Of a DNA stretch of 21,214 bases, positions 14,893 to 21,214 are shown piece by piece. The notes under the pieces were generated by a model. The model was not told where the DNA came from. It saw nothing but the letters and a program-made list of their open reading frames with translations, and did no database searches. The translations under genes and the position numbers were made by a program. How positions within the stretch are numbered: the stretch's first letter is position 1; the number at the start of each line of letters is the position of its first letter. The stretch lies in the IMG/VR virus record IMGVR_UViG_3300033991_000282, positions 1-21,214 of that record. One strand, given 5' to 3'. The DNA comes from a virus.

Positions 14893-15285
14893 ATGAACAA
14901 AAAGAAATCACAAAACACAGATATACCAGCTTGGAAGCTTTTTTCTTCTGGATTCAAAATTCGCTGGAAAGGTTATGGGGCAACAATCCGATATTTACGT
15001 GACTTTGCTTTCATGGACCAGGCCGATTTTGGGCGACTTATAGGGGGCTATACTCGTGGGAAAATATCCCGTTATGAAGCCGAAAAATCTGAACCGCCTA
15101 TTGATTTTTGGGTGAAAGTGATGAAAACTTTCGGATTGAATATTAACTGGGCAATGACGGGCGATGGGATTCCGTATATTTCGGCTTATGCCGATTGTCC
15201 TGAGCGCAAGAGGTTTTTGAAATGGTACAAATTAAAGCGAGATATGGATGATTTTGCAAAGGCGATGGTTGACGTTGCTCAATAA
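14893..15285 (+). CDS. XRE/Cro-type transcription regulator
   Basis: A 130-residue protein with a typical HTH_XRE unit at about 29-83 (YLRDFAFMDQADFGRLIG, then KISRYEAEKSEPP), followed by the INWAMTGDG segment common in phage CI-like and Cro-like regulators. It would bind operators as a dimer. The gene lies within the transposition operon between the small basic protein and the GemA gene, so it may give feedback on early transcription rather than act as the master repressor. The ribosome site is weak (AGGAAGAG about 13 bases upstream). Its end overlaps the GemA gene frame by 38 bases. Confidence 0.85.
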   Translation: MNKKKSQNTDIPAWKLFSSGFKIRWKGYGATIRYLRDFAFMDQADFGRLIGGYTRGKISRYEAEKSEPPIDFWVKVMKTFGLNINWAMTGDGIPYISAYADCPERKRFLKWYKLKRDMDDFAKAMVDVAQ

Positions 15286-15793
15286 AGACCAAATAAAACT
15301 CGTTCAAACGGCTGTCCGGGCGGCGGGCCTGCGTGATAAGCAGTTCGACGGCAGATACCGCATGCTGCTGGGCCAGTACCTGCAGCCAAACGGCAGGCCC
15401 GTTACGAGCTGCACGCAGCTCACTAACGGCCAGTTGGACGACCTTCTGGCAATCTGCGAATGTCACGGCTGGCGGATGCCGGGCAAGGCGTGGAACCACT
15501 TTCAGCGGAAAATCCAGGAGAGCGAGACGGTCGCATCATTCGCACAGCAGGAGGCAATCAAGCACCTGGCGGGCGACATGGGCTGGAACGATGCTCAATT
15601 GGCCGGGATGCTCAAACGAATGACGGGCGGATTCGGGTCGAACGTCTCGGCGCTAAGTCCCGGCCAGGCGTATAAAATCATCGAGGCATTAAAGGCCATG
15701 CTGGGCCGTCAGCGAGGCACTTGTTACGAAAACATTCAGCAGGTCAAGGAAGAAATGGAGTGCGCTAAGGATGGCAAAGAGAATCAAATCTAA
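15248..15793 (+). CDS. gemA: GemA-like early protein (DUF1018)
   Basis: A 181-residue protein of the Mu gp16/GemA family. In Mu GemA affects host gene expression and DNA topology after induction. The N-terminal family unit is visible: LLNKDQIKLVQTAVRAAGL (10-28), then YRMLLGQYL, and LTNGQLDDLLAICECHGWRMPGK (about 58-80). The rest is helical, with a second unit at 90-160. ATG 15248 gives the longest frame but overlaps the XRE gene; TTG 15269 with AAAGG upstream is an alternative that would remove seven residues. It overlaps the following Gam gene by 23 bases. Confidence 0.85.
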   Translation: MILQRRWLTLLNKDQIKLVQTAVRAAGLRDKQFDGRYRMLLGQYLQPNGRPVTSCTQLTNGQLDDLLAICECHGWRMPGKAWNHFQRKIQESETVASFAQQEAIKHLAGDMGWNDAQLAGMLKRMTGGFGSNVSALSPGQAYKIIEALKAMLGRQRGTCYENIQQVKEEMECAKDGKENQI

Positions 15794-16283
15794 ACAGCCG
15801 AACCTCATACCCATCAAAGACTGGCAGGAAGCGGACCGGCTGGTTCGCATTATCGGCGAATCGCGGGCGTCTATCGAAAAAAGCGAGGCGGAGGCCAAAA
15901 ACAAAATCGACGTTATAAAAGCGAGGCTGGCCGGGGACGTGGAGGGTACACAGAAGCTCATCGAAACTACCTGCCGCAGCATCGAAGCGTTTGCCCTTGC
16001 GCATAAGGACGACTTCGGCGCCGCAAAGAGCAGGGAGCTTAACTTCGGCATTATCGGCTGGCGAAAAAGCACATTTATAACGAACGGCAAAAAGACGCTG
16101 GAGCTTGTCAAAAATATTTACGGCAAGGCCTGCGCATATATCCGCGTCAAGGAGTCGCTTGACAAAGAGGCGTTGGCCAGGCTCACGGACGAAAAGCTTG
16201 CCGAAATCGGCGCTCGACGGGAGATTACGGACGATTTCTTCGTCGAGCCTTCCATTGTCAAGGCTGCGGAATACAGAGATTGA
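15771..16283 (+). CDS. gam: Mu Gam-like DNA-end protection protein
   Basis: A 170-residue protein of the Phage_Mu_Gam family. Gam binds the ends of double-stranded DNA as a Ku-like dimer and protects from host exonucleases. The N-terminal long helix (IGESRASIEKSEAEAKNKID, 28-47) and the RELNFGIIGWRKS segment (about 87-99) are characteristic. The C-terminal part (125-165) is helical and acidic, with LTDEKLAEIGARREI. The length is typical of the family. The start overlaps the GemA stop region, with GGAG about ten bases upstream. In Mu, Gam and GemA are also near neighbours in the early region, which supports both calls. Confidence 0.93.
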   Translation: MAKRIKSKQPNLIPIKDWQEADRLVRIIGESRASIEKSEAEAKNKIDVIKARLAGDVEGTQKLIETTCRSIEAFALAHKDDFGAAKSRELNFGIIGWRKSTFITNGKKTLELVKNIYGKACAYIRVKESLDKEALARLTDEKLAEIGARREITDDFFVEPSIVKAAEYRD

Positions 16284-16300
16284 TTATTGATAATTGATGA
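16280..16300. repeat. Three tandem TTGATNA heptads after gam
   Basis: TTGATTA, TTGATAA and TTGATGA follow one another directly; a fourth, degenerate copy (TTTTTGATTTT) follows. The first copy overlaps the gam stop codon. It could be a simple-sequence artefact of a short spacer or a weak binding site. Confidence 0.6.
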
Positions 16301-16313
16301 TTTTTGATTTTGG

Positions 16314-16652
16314 ATGAAACATTACTTAAAAAGCAAATCAAGTTTTATGGTCGTAGTTTTGGCCTCGCTTCGGCACGGAAGCTGCGTGAGATGCGGCAGG
16401 CCGATTAAGTCGCTCGAAGAATCCGCCGGTCACTGGAGGAAGGAATTAAGAATCAGCGACAAAATGCAGAAAGCCTTATTGTGCATCAAAGGGGGGGAAT
16501 GTCCCAAAAATTCCAGAGCCACGCTTAGATGGCTTGGCATGCGAGGGCTAATTGAGTGGTTCGGCGATTTGAGAAGCCCCAAATTTATCAGATTAACGAA
16601 ATCCGGGAAAGAATATCTATCTAATGAACCAATCAAATCCGACAGCCGATGA
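16314..16652 (+). CDS. Small winged-helix-like protein with Cys pair
   Basis: A 112-residue protein. A CVRC pair (Cys24, Cys27) sits near the N-terminus, and two more Cys (57, 63) might complete a metal site. Residues 50-105 look like a winged helix: ALLCIKGGECPKNSRATLRW, then IEWFGDLRSPKFIRLTKSGKEYL. No family name is certain. No strong ribosome site precedes ATG 16314; an ATG at 16347 would be a shorter alternative. It overlaps the next gene by 29 bases. A regulatory role in the early operon is inferred from fold only. Confidence 0.6.
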   Translation: MKHYLKSKSSFMVVVLASLRHGSCVRCGRPIKSLEESAGHWRKELRISDKMQKALLCIKGGECPKNSRATLRWLGMRGLIEWFGDLRSPKFIRLTKSGKEYLSNEPIKSDSR

Positions 16653-17007
16653 GTTGAGTCTGTGCATGCGGCTCTTAGATGAGGCCGAGGCGCCGATGCT
16701 TGCGATTGACATCGCAGACAGGCTCTATATTACAGGCTCGCATGAGACCAAGAGACGTCACGTGCGGGCGCTGGTGCAGAAACTGCGTGATAACGGGGCA
16801 AGGATTGTTGCAACGACTGCGGACGGTTATTTTTTGACTGAGGACGAATCGCTCTGGCGGGATTATCTCGAAGGCCGGCAAATTGACGCCAAGCGAATCC
16901 TCGGCGAAACTTATAAACGAAAAAAGATGCTGGCCGATTCCCAGGGCCAGGGGCATCTATTTACACTGCCGCGAATCCAGGCCGGCTGCGCAACCGTGGG
17001 AGCGTAA
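16624..17007 (+). CDS. Winged-helix-type early protein
   Basis: A 127-residue protein with a probable HTH_11-like winged helix (about 10-72): MLAIDIADRLYITGSHETKRRHVRALVQKLRDNG, then the wing RIVATTADGYFLTED. After it come WRDYLEGRQIDAKRI and a basic KRKK segment. Similar small proteins occur in phage early regions, where they may bind replication origins or operators; function is unproven. Its stop overlaps the HNH gene start as TAATG. Confidence 0.7.
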   Translation: MNQSNPTADELSLCMRLLDEAEAPMLAIDIADRLYITGSHETKRRHVRALVQKLRDNGARIVATTADGYFLTEDESLWRDYLEGRQIDAKRILGETYKRKKMLADSQGQGHLFTLPRIQAGCATVGA

Positions 17008-17765
17008 TGACTGAATTTGTACGCAAAAAAAAGTTCCTTAAAGACGCATCCAAGATAGTCAAGAGGCTGCGGCAAACCGACGTTACGATGAGAGCCTTGG
17101 TGCAGGAATATAAGTGCAGTTGGGAGGTGCTGAAGCGAAGCGTCCTTAAGCACATGCCTGATGCGGAATATCAGCAGATTCGACTGGCTCGTTTGCGGCG
17201 GGGCGGATTCAAAAAAGGCCATCTTCCGCATAATTATAAGCCGGTCGGAACAATACTGATTTGTCGCCATATCCAAAGAGGCAATGCGTATCGGAGGATA
17301 AAAATCAGGGATTCATATCCGGCAAGGTGTGGCGACTGGATTCCTTATGCCAAATATCTGTGGGAGAAAAAGTACGGGCCAGTCCCTGAAGGATTGTTTA
17401 TTGTTCACAATGACGGCGACACTCTCAACGATTCGATTGATAATTATAAGATGGTTGACCGTGCTGGGAATTTGGCCCTGCAAATGCAGCGAGACCCGGA
17501 AATGAGAAATAGATGTAACGAAAAATTATCATTGTGCTCCAAAAAAAGATGGGCAGTATGGCGAAGGCTTACCGAAGAGCAGAGAGGCAAACATGAAGAG
17601 AGAAAGGCCGTCGAGCGATTTAAAAAGGAGAACAAACAGAGGTTTATTCATGGCTGGGACTGTGCCGACTGCGGCGAGAGCTTCGAAAAGGAGCCGCCGT
17701 GGAAATGCCCCAAGTGCCAGGGCCTGCGGTTTGTCAAAGTAAAACGCCTAAAAATGACGGGATAA
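17007..17765 (+). CDS. HNH endonuclease with C-terminal zinc ribbon
   Basis: A 252-residue nuclease. The central HNH unit (about 108-157) runs WIPYAKYLWEKKYGPVPEGL, then IVHNDGDTLNDSIDNYKMV, the pattern of phage HNH proteins with His134, Asn141 and Asn146 as probable active-site residues. The first 60 residues hold an HTH-like segment (VTMRALVQEYKCSWEVLKRSV). A C-terminal zinc ribbon has Cys219, Cys222, Cys234 and Cys237 (CADC, CPKC). GGGAG stands before the ATG. It could be a homing-type nuclease or an assistant in replication or packaging. Being in the early operon and in register with it argues for a resident gene, not a recent homing insertion. Confidence 0.85.
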   Translation: MTEFVRKKKFLKDASKIVKRLRQTDVTMRALVQEYKCSWEVLKRSVLKHMPDAEYQQIRLARLRRGGFKKGHLPHNYKPVGTILICRHIQRGNAYRRIKIRDSYPARCGDWIPYAKYLWEKKYGPVPEGLFIVHNDGDTLNDSIDNYKMVDRAGNLALQMQRDPEMRNRCNEKLSLCSKKRWAVWRRLTEEQRGKHEERKAVERFKKENKQRFIHGWDCADCGESFEKEPPWKCPKCQGLRFVKVKRLKMTG

Positions 17766-17767
17766 AA

Positions 17768-18037
17768 ATGGCTGAGCCGAACGAAAATTTTGTTATCGAG
17801 CTGCCCCGCGACGCGAGGATAAGGCTGCGGGGAGAAATTGTTTCGCAGATGGAAAAAATATTCCAAAAGAACCAGTCCGTCGAATTTTTAAAACTGTGTG
17901 ATGTGTTTTTGTCTGGCAACTGGCCGGAGGAAAACGACTGCGAAATTCTCCTCTCTGGCCTTGTAATTCTGGCAAAGAAACTGAAGATGCGAATCGTTAT
18001 CACAAATCTATTTATGGAGCCGCGAGTCGATGCATAA
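17768..18037 (+). CDS. Small acidic protein of unknown function
   Basis: An 89-residue soluble protein: MAEPNENFVIELPRDARIRL, then helices (SQMEKIFQKNQSVEFLKLCDVFL) and a hydrophobic C-terminal stretch (LLSGLVILAKKLKMRIVITNLFM). The C-terminal stretch looks like a buried helix and strand more than a membrane span. The ATG at 17768 is favoured because a GGGA lies upstream and the gene begins two bases after the HNH stop; a longer frame would overlap that gene. No family is recognised. Its end overlaps the next gene by eight bases. Confidence 0.6.
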   Translation: MAEPNENFVIELPRDARIRLRGEIVSQMEKIFQKNQSVEFLKLCDVFLSGNWPEENDCEILLSGLVILAKKLKMRIVITNLFMEPRVDA

Positions 18038-18524
18038 CATCCTCAACGATTATGAGCTGCAGGAGCGAATCGCCCTGAGGATGGAGGCGGGCGAGGACAG
18101 AAACACCGCCGCGTTCCACGCGCACGAGGAGCTTGCGATTCGCAAGGCACAGGACGGCATCGCCGAACGGCGAAAAATAGAAAGTGCGGAGGCCGCCCGG
18201 CGGGACGAAGTGCGACAAAAGGCACAGGCGCACCTGGCTGCCCGCAAGAAGGCTTATGATGATGAGATGGCCCGCAGGGTCGGCAGTGTACAAAGGCCGC
18301 CGCTCAGCGACGAGGACCAAAAGGTCCTCGATGAGCTGGAGGCCGCGAGGTCAAGGCTCGATTCTCGGATGGCGAGAGAGGAAGACCTGGAGAAGCACAA
18401 AGAATTATTCGGGCAGTGGAAGTCAATCACCGAAAGCATAATACAAATCAAGAAAGGATTCGCCGATGCGCAAGGGATATGCGGCGGGAACGCCGCTGGA
18501 AAATGCGTACCCAACGGAAGCTGA
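18030..18524 (+). CDS. Charged coiled-coil protein
   Basis: A 164-residue protein dominated by long charged helices (residues 10-80, for example EELAIRKAQDGIAERRKIES, and 90-145). No family is recognised. Its start overlaps the previous gene and its last 59 bases overlap the fibre-like gene in another frame. It could be a chaperone or scaffold for the virion protein that follows, or a DNA-binding accessory. The C-terminal 20 residues (ICGGNAAGKCVPNGS) lie in the overlap and look unlike the rest, so a shared end is possible. Confidence 0.62.
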   Translation: MHNILNDYELQERIALRMEAGEDRNTAAFHAHEELAIRKAQDGIAERRKIESAEAARRDEVRQKAQAHLAARKKAYDDEMARRVGSVQRPPLSDEDQKVLDELEAARSRLDSRMAREEDLEKHKELFGQWKSITESIIQIKKGFADAQGICGGNAAGKCVPNGS

Positions 18525-19254
18525 CCTCTTAGACTGGTTTTATGACAGGGGGCTGGAGCTTCAGACCGATAACGAGCCGGAATACATACTCACCTGGCTA
18601 AAGATAATGTGGGCCCTGCTTAACGCCGTGGACTGGGCGCTGCCGCTTGGGGTCTATGCGCCGACATCGACAACGTTCAACGTCCGGGGCGGCAAATATC
18701 TTTTCGCCGGCGGCGTGAAAACTTACACGCCCGGAGCGAACATCGACCCGACCGACAACGACACGACATACGTCTGGATGAATTATAACAATACTGTCGG
18801 CTCCGGCATCGACGGAAGCGGCTGGCCTTCGACTACGCATATAAAACTGGCCGAGGTCGATGTTGATGAGGACGGCGTCATAACCGACATCCGCGACCTG
18901 CGAAGCCAGGCGTTCCTGCAGTGGCTGCCGGCGACGACGAGCTTTATTCTCACAGCCACATTGACGGCGGGCAGCACAGTCCAAATCTATAACGCCAACA
19001 ACCCGTTTAAGTTCCGGGTTCTCGACGCCTGGTCGGTCGCCAAATCCGCAGACGGCGGGACGTGGAAACTGACCAACGGGGCGAGCGATATCACCAATAC
19101 TGTGACGGTAACCGGCACCAACAAGACAATCAATCGGGCGGGGACAATCGACGACGCCTATCACGAAATCGCCGCAGCCGGCAGCCTATCTGTCGTCGGC
19201 GACGGCGCCAACGCCGACGTGGAAGTATATATCCTTTGCATGAGGGTTGATTGA
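18466..19254 (+). CDS. Fibre-like virion protein
   Basis: A 262-residue protein. The N-terminal 60 residues are helical (YPTEADLLDWFYDRGLELQT, TWLKIMWALLNAVDW); then come beta repeats with TYVWMNYNNTVGSGIDG and HIKLAEVDVDEDGVITDIRD, a signature of tail-fibre and head-fibre proteins. The C-terminal half is Thr/Gly/Asn-rich beta structure. It has no signal peptide. AAAGGA stands about eight bases before the ATG. It is likely a virion surface or receptor-facing protein. It is the first clear structural gene on the plus strand, after the early genes and away from the head operon. Confidence 0.72.
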   Translation: MRKGYAAGTPLENAYPTEADLLDWFYDRGLELQTDNEPEYILTWLKIMWALLNAVDWALPLGVYAPTSTTFNVRGGKYLFAGGVKTYTPGANIDPTDNDTTYVWMNYNNTVGSGIDGSGWPSTTHIKLAEVDVDEDGVITDIRDLRSQAFLQWLPATTSFILTATLTAGSTVQIYNANNPFKFRVLDAWSVAKSADGGTWKLTNGASDITNTVTVTGTNKTINRAGTIDDAYHEIAAAGSLSVVGDGANADVEVYILCMRVD

Positions 19255-20312
19255 TGAAAAAACTTGCACTGATTTTGGTTTTGTTCTTTTGCGGGCTGTG
19301 CTTCGGGGACGTTACGGCTTATATCGTAGCAGACACTCATCACGGTGAAACGAGCGACTCTCTTCTGGACTGTCCGAACTCGCCATGCGGTATAAGGGAT
19401 GTGAATGAAGTGGTGCAGCGAAGCTGGCAGGACGTTGGCGATGGCGATTGGCGGGACTGGCATAACGGGCTGACGGTTTTTACGAATTTTATCGCTGCGG
19501 CGGAGGCCGATTCCAATACCGATTTCGTTGTGCATTTAGGCGATATATCGTCGTCAACGGAAGGCGACTACGCGAAAAGAGTCGGTGAGATTGTGGATGT
19601 TGCCGCCGCTTCTGATGTAAATATGGTCTGGACGTGGGGCAATCACGAAAATTCCGCCTATGACGGCTTCCCTTATGATTACAATCAGTTATGGCTGGGC
19701 GTTGATGGAAATTCAGGGTTGCTTGTCAAGTCAGTTACGATGGAAAATAAATATTCTGATATACCGTTTGGGGACGCTAATTATCCACATGCTTATACTT
19801 TTGATGTCTGTGATTGCAGATTTATCGTTATGTTTGTGAAAGGCATAGGACAGGAGGTTCAGGCTGCACAGCTCACCTGGCTGACTGAGCGGTTAACCGA
19901 AACGTCAAAGCCGACATTTGTTTTCACACACGGGCATCTGATTACAAATTCCGGCTATACCTATGCCTATGCCTCAAATCACGCGGCGGTTCGTACTATT
20001 CTGGAGAATAATGGTAATGTTCAGGGCGTTTTTAGCGGGCACTACCACAGGGGACTATCGCCGACGGTGATAAACGGCATACCCTATTTCCCGTTCAGGG
20101 GTTCGACGTGTAACCCGCCTTACGGCCCTGCCGAGAACGCGCCTGACCCGGGCGCACAGCCTTTGGAGCAGGCGGCTTATTTCAAGGTAACAATAAAGCC
20201 GAACGCCATTTTCACTGGCACACGATACATAGCGAACATAAAAGTAGAGGCTTTCAATCCGACAAATGCGAATGGTAAGAAGGAGTACGACAGTTATGTT
20301 GTCACGCAATAA
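19254..20312 (+). CDS. Exported calcineurin-like metallophosphoesterase
   Basis: A 352-residue enzyme of the calcineurin-like metallophosphoesterase superfamily, with an export signal (MKKLALILVLFFCGLCFG, cleavage near residue 18). The five metal-binding motifs are visible: VADTHHG (Asp27, His29), LGDISSS (Asp97), WGNHENS (Asn130, His131), FTHGHLI (His226) and SGHYHRG (His263, His265). It would hydrolyse phosphoesters outside the cytoplasm or on the virion; the substrate cannot be told. The ATG at 19254 overlaps the previous stop (TGATG), with GAGGG upstream. Its neighbours are fibre-like and exported proteins, which suggests a surface or tail-associated enzyme, perhaps acting on teichoic-acid-like, nucleotide or phospholipid substrates. 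A cargo gene changing host physiology is an alternative. Confidence 0.88.
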   Translation: MKKLALILVLFFCGLCFGDVTAYIVADTHHGETSDSLLDCPNSPCGIRDVNEVVQRSWQDVGDGDWRDWHNGLTVFTNFIAAAEADSNTDFVVHLGDISSSTEGDYAKRVGEIVDVAAASDVNMVWTWGNHENSAYDGFPYDYNQLWLGVDGNSGLLVKSVTMENKYSDIPFGDANYPHAYTFDVCDCRFIVMFVKGIGQEVQAAQLTWLTERLTETSKPTFVFTHGHLITNSGYTYAYASNHAAVRTILENNGNVQGVFSGHYHRGLSPTVINGIPYFPFRGSTCNPPYGPAENAPDPGAQPLEQAAYFKVTIKPNAIFTGTRYIANIKVEAFNPTNANGKKEYDSYVVTQ

Positions 20313-21186
20313 AATTTCAATTTTCGCTTCCGTGCTGTTTTTATTGCTGCCGGTTATACTTCAGGGAGCGTACACGCGCAATTCAACAGATACTTTTAGC
20401 AATAAAGACCTGACGTCAGAGGTTGAAATCGCATCCTATACCGCAACCGAAGACATGCTCGTTTGGATATGTGTTCAGCTTGGGGACACGGGCAAACTAA
20501 TGAATACGGCTGGCGCGAATACAGTCAGGGTAAGACCTACTTATTCGCAGGCAATAACAGGCCCGCCTCTTATTTCAGCTATCGAGGTAAATACTATCGC
20601 GTACAGTTCCAAAGCAAGGGTGTTTTTCAATTTTCCGACCCCCGTTTTTCTGCAATCCGGTCAAGCGATAAAGGTATCCGCCTATTCCTCAAACGGCAGC
20701 GATAGTGATGTCAACGGTTTTTTTCACTTGATAGATGCACAACAGGGCAATGTATCACAGGTTGGTAGCGGGATTTATTGCGAAAACGTCAATCTATATG
20801 GAATAAATGGAAGCTTGGCGAGCGGATTTGTTTCTTCTGGGCATATAAAGGCAACTGTGCGCAAGTATGGCACTACGGACGCGAACTGCCTGTTGAATGC
20901 AAATGATTTGCCTTTTATGGCGCTCGGCGATATAAACGACACGCATTACGAGGGCAAGGTAAGCGCGGGCGGTTATTTGCAGGTGGACGTTGTTTCGGTG
21001 GGCAATAATACACCGGCCACAACGACTGCCACTGCACAGGCGGTATGGGCGGACGCCAACGGCGTGGCGGTTATTGCGGACGCGAACACGGCGGCGATAA
21101 AATCAAGCGACGTTCAGGGAGAATGGGCGACGGTAGTTTTGGAGATAGCAAGTATGTTTCTCGATTCACAGGGAGGCATACCATAA
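20296..21186 (+). CDS. Exported beta-rich protein of unknown function
   Basis: A 296-residue protein with a signal peptide (MLSRNKISIFASVLFLLLPVILQG, likely cleavage before AYTRN). The mature part is beta-rich and low in Lys, with TAPL-like strands, repeated SSG/NGS turns (AYSSNGSDSDVNGFF) and a C-terminal Ala/Asp-rich segment (VWADANGVAVIADANTAAIK). It resembles fibre or coat-like domains, though no family can be named. Its start lies within the end of the phosphoesterase gene, with AAGGAG about 11 bases upstream. The stop overlaps the next ATG. With its neighbour it forms an exported pair. Confidence 0.72.
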   Translation: MLSRNKISIFASVLFLLLPVILQGAYTRNSTDTFSNKDLTSEVEIASYTATEDMLVWICVQLGDTGKLMNTAGANTVRVRPTYSQAITGPPLISAIEVNTIAYSSKARVFFNFPTPVFLQSGQAIKVSAYSSNGSDSDVNGFFHLIDAQQGNVSQVGSGIYCENVNLYGINGSLASGFVSSGHIKATVRKYGTTDANCLLNANDLPFMALGDINDTHYEGKVSAGGYLQVDVVSVGNNTPATTTATAQAVWADANGVAVIADANTAAIKSSDVQGEWATVVLEIASMFLDSQGGIP

Positions 21187-21214
21187 TGGACGAATTTCGC
21201 TTAGTCAAACCGGA
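21186..21214 (+). CDS. Start of a further plus-strand gene, cut by the window end
   Basis: ATG at 21186 overlaps the previous stop (TAATG) and opens MDEFRLVKP before the window ends. It continues the tight operon. Too little is present to identify it. Confidence 0.5.

Overview
The window is the core of a Mu-like transposable phage or prophage. It carries a DDE transposase with a MuB-type ATPase, a Gam-type DNA-end protein, a GemA-type protein, a Mu gp25/gp26/gp27-like packaging cluster, a terminase, a portal with a fused MuF domain, an HK97-type protease and a capsid protein. The host is probably a member of the Planctomycetota, perhaps Phycisphaerae. That is an inference from the many Asp-Pro-Asn stretches in the exported proteins and from general codon and base composition. 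No host gene or rRNA is present to confirm it. No prophage end is visible, so integrated versus free state cannot be told.

The layout is divergent about a control region near 10170-10290. Leftward (minus strand, 10175 down to 22) are, in order: a ribbon-helix-helix (RHH) candidate regulator, two exported or lipid-anchored coiled-coil proteins, gp25-like and gp26-like proteins, an exported beta-rich protein, a gp27-like (DUF3486) protein, the large terminase, the portal-MuF fusion, the prohead protease, the major capsid protein and a small capsid-adjacent protein. Most are spaced by a few bases or overlap (ATGA), so they read as one packaging and head operon.

Rightward (plus strand, 10291 to the end) are a second, small RHH-like protein, then about 445 bp with no convincing gene but at least eight stem-loops, then a 44-residue membrane peptide, a zinc-ribbon protein, the transposase, the ATPase, a small basic protein, an XRE-type regulator, GemA, Gam, two winged-helix proteins, an HNH endonuclease with a zinc ribbon, two small proteins, a fibre-like virion protein, an exported calcineurin-like metallophosphoesterase, another exported beta-rich protein and the start of one more gene. 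This strand is also tightly packed.

The likely logic is as follows. The two divergent RHH genes and the phased TTTTCTGT repeats between them form a genetic switch. The rightward early operon replicates the phage by transposition (A and B) and protects or modulates DNA (Gam, GemA). The leftward operon packages DNA into an HK97-type head. The far right of the plus strand begins a second set of virion or surface genes. The parts most worth a second look are the control region, the hairpin-dense leader, a 35-bp sequence shared by 9096-9130 and 10481-10515, and the exported proteins embedded in both operons.
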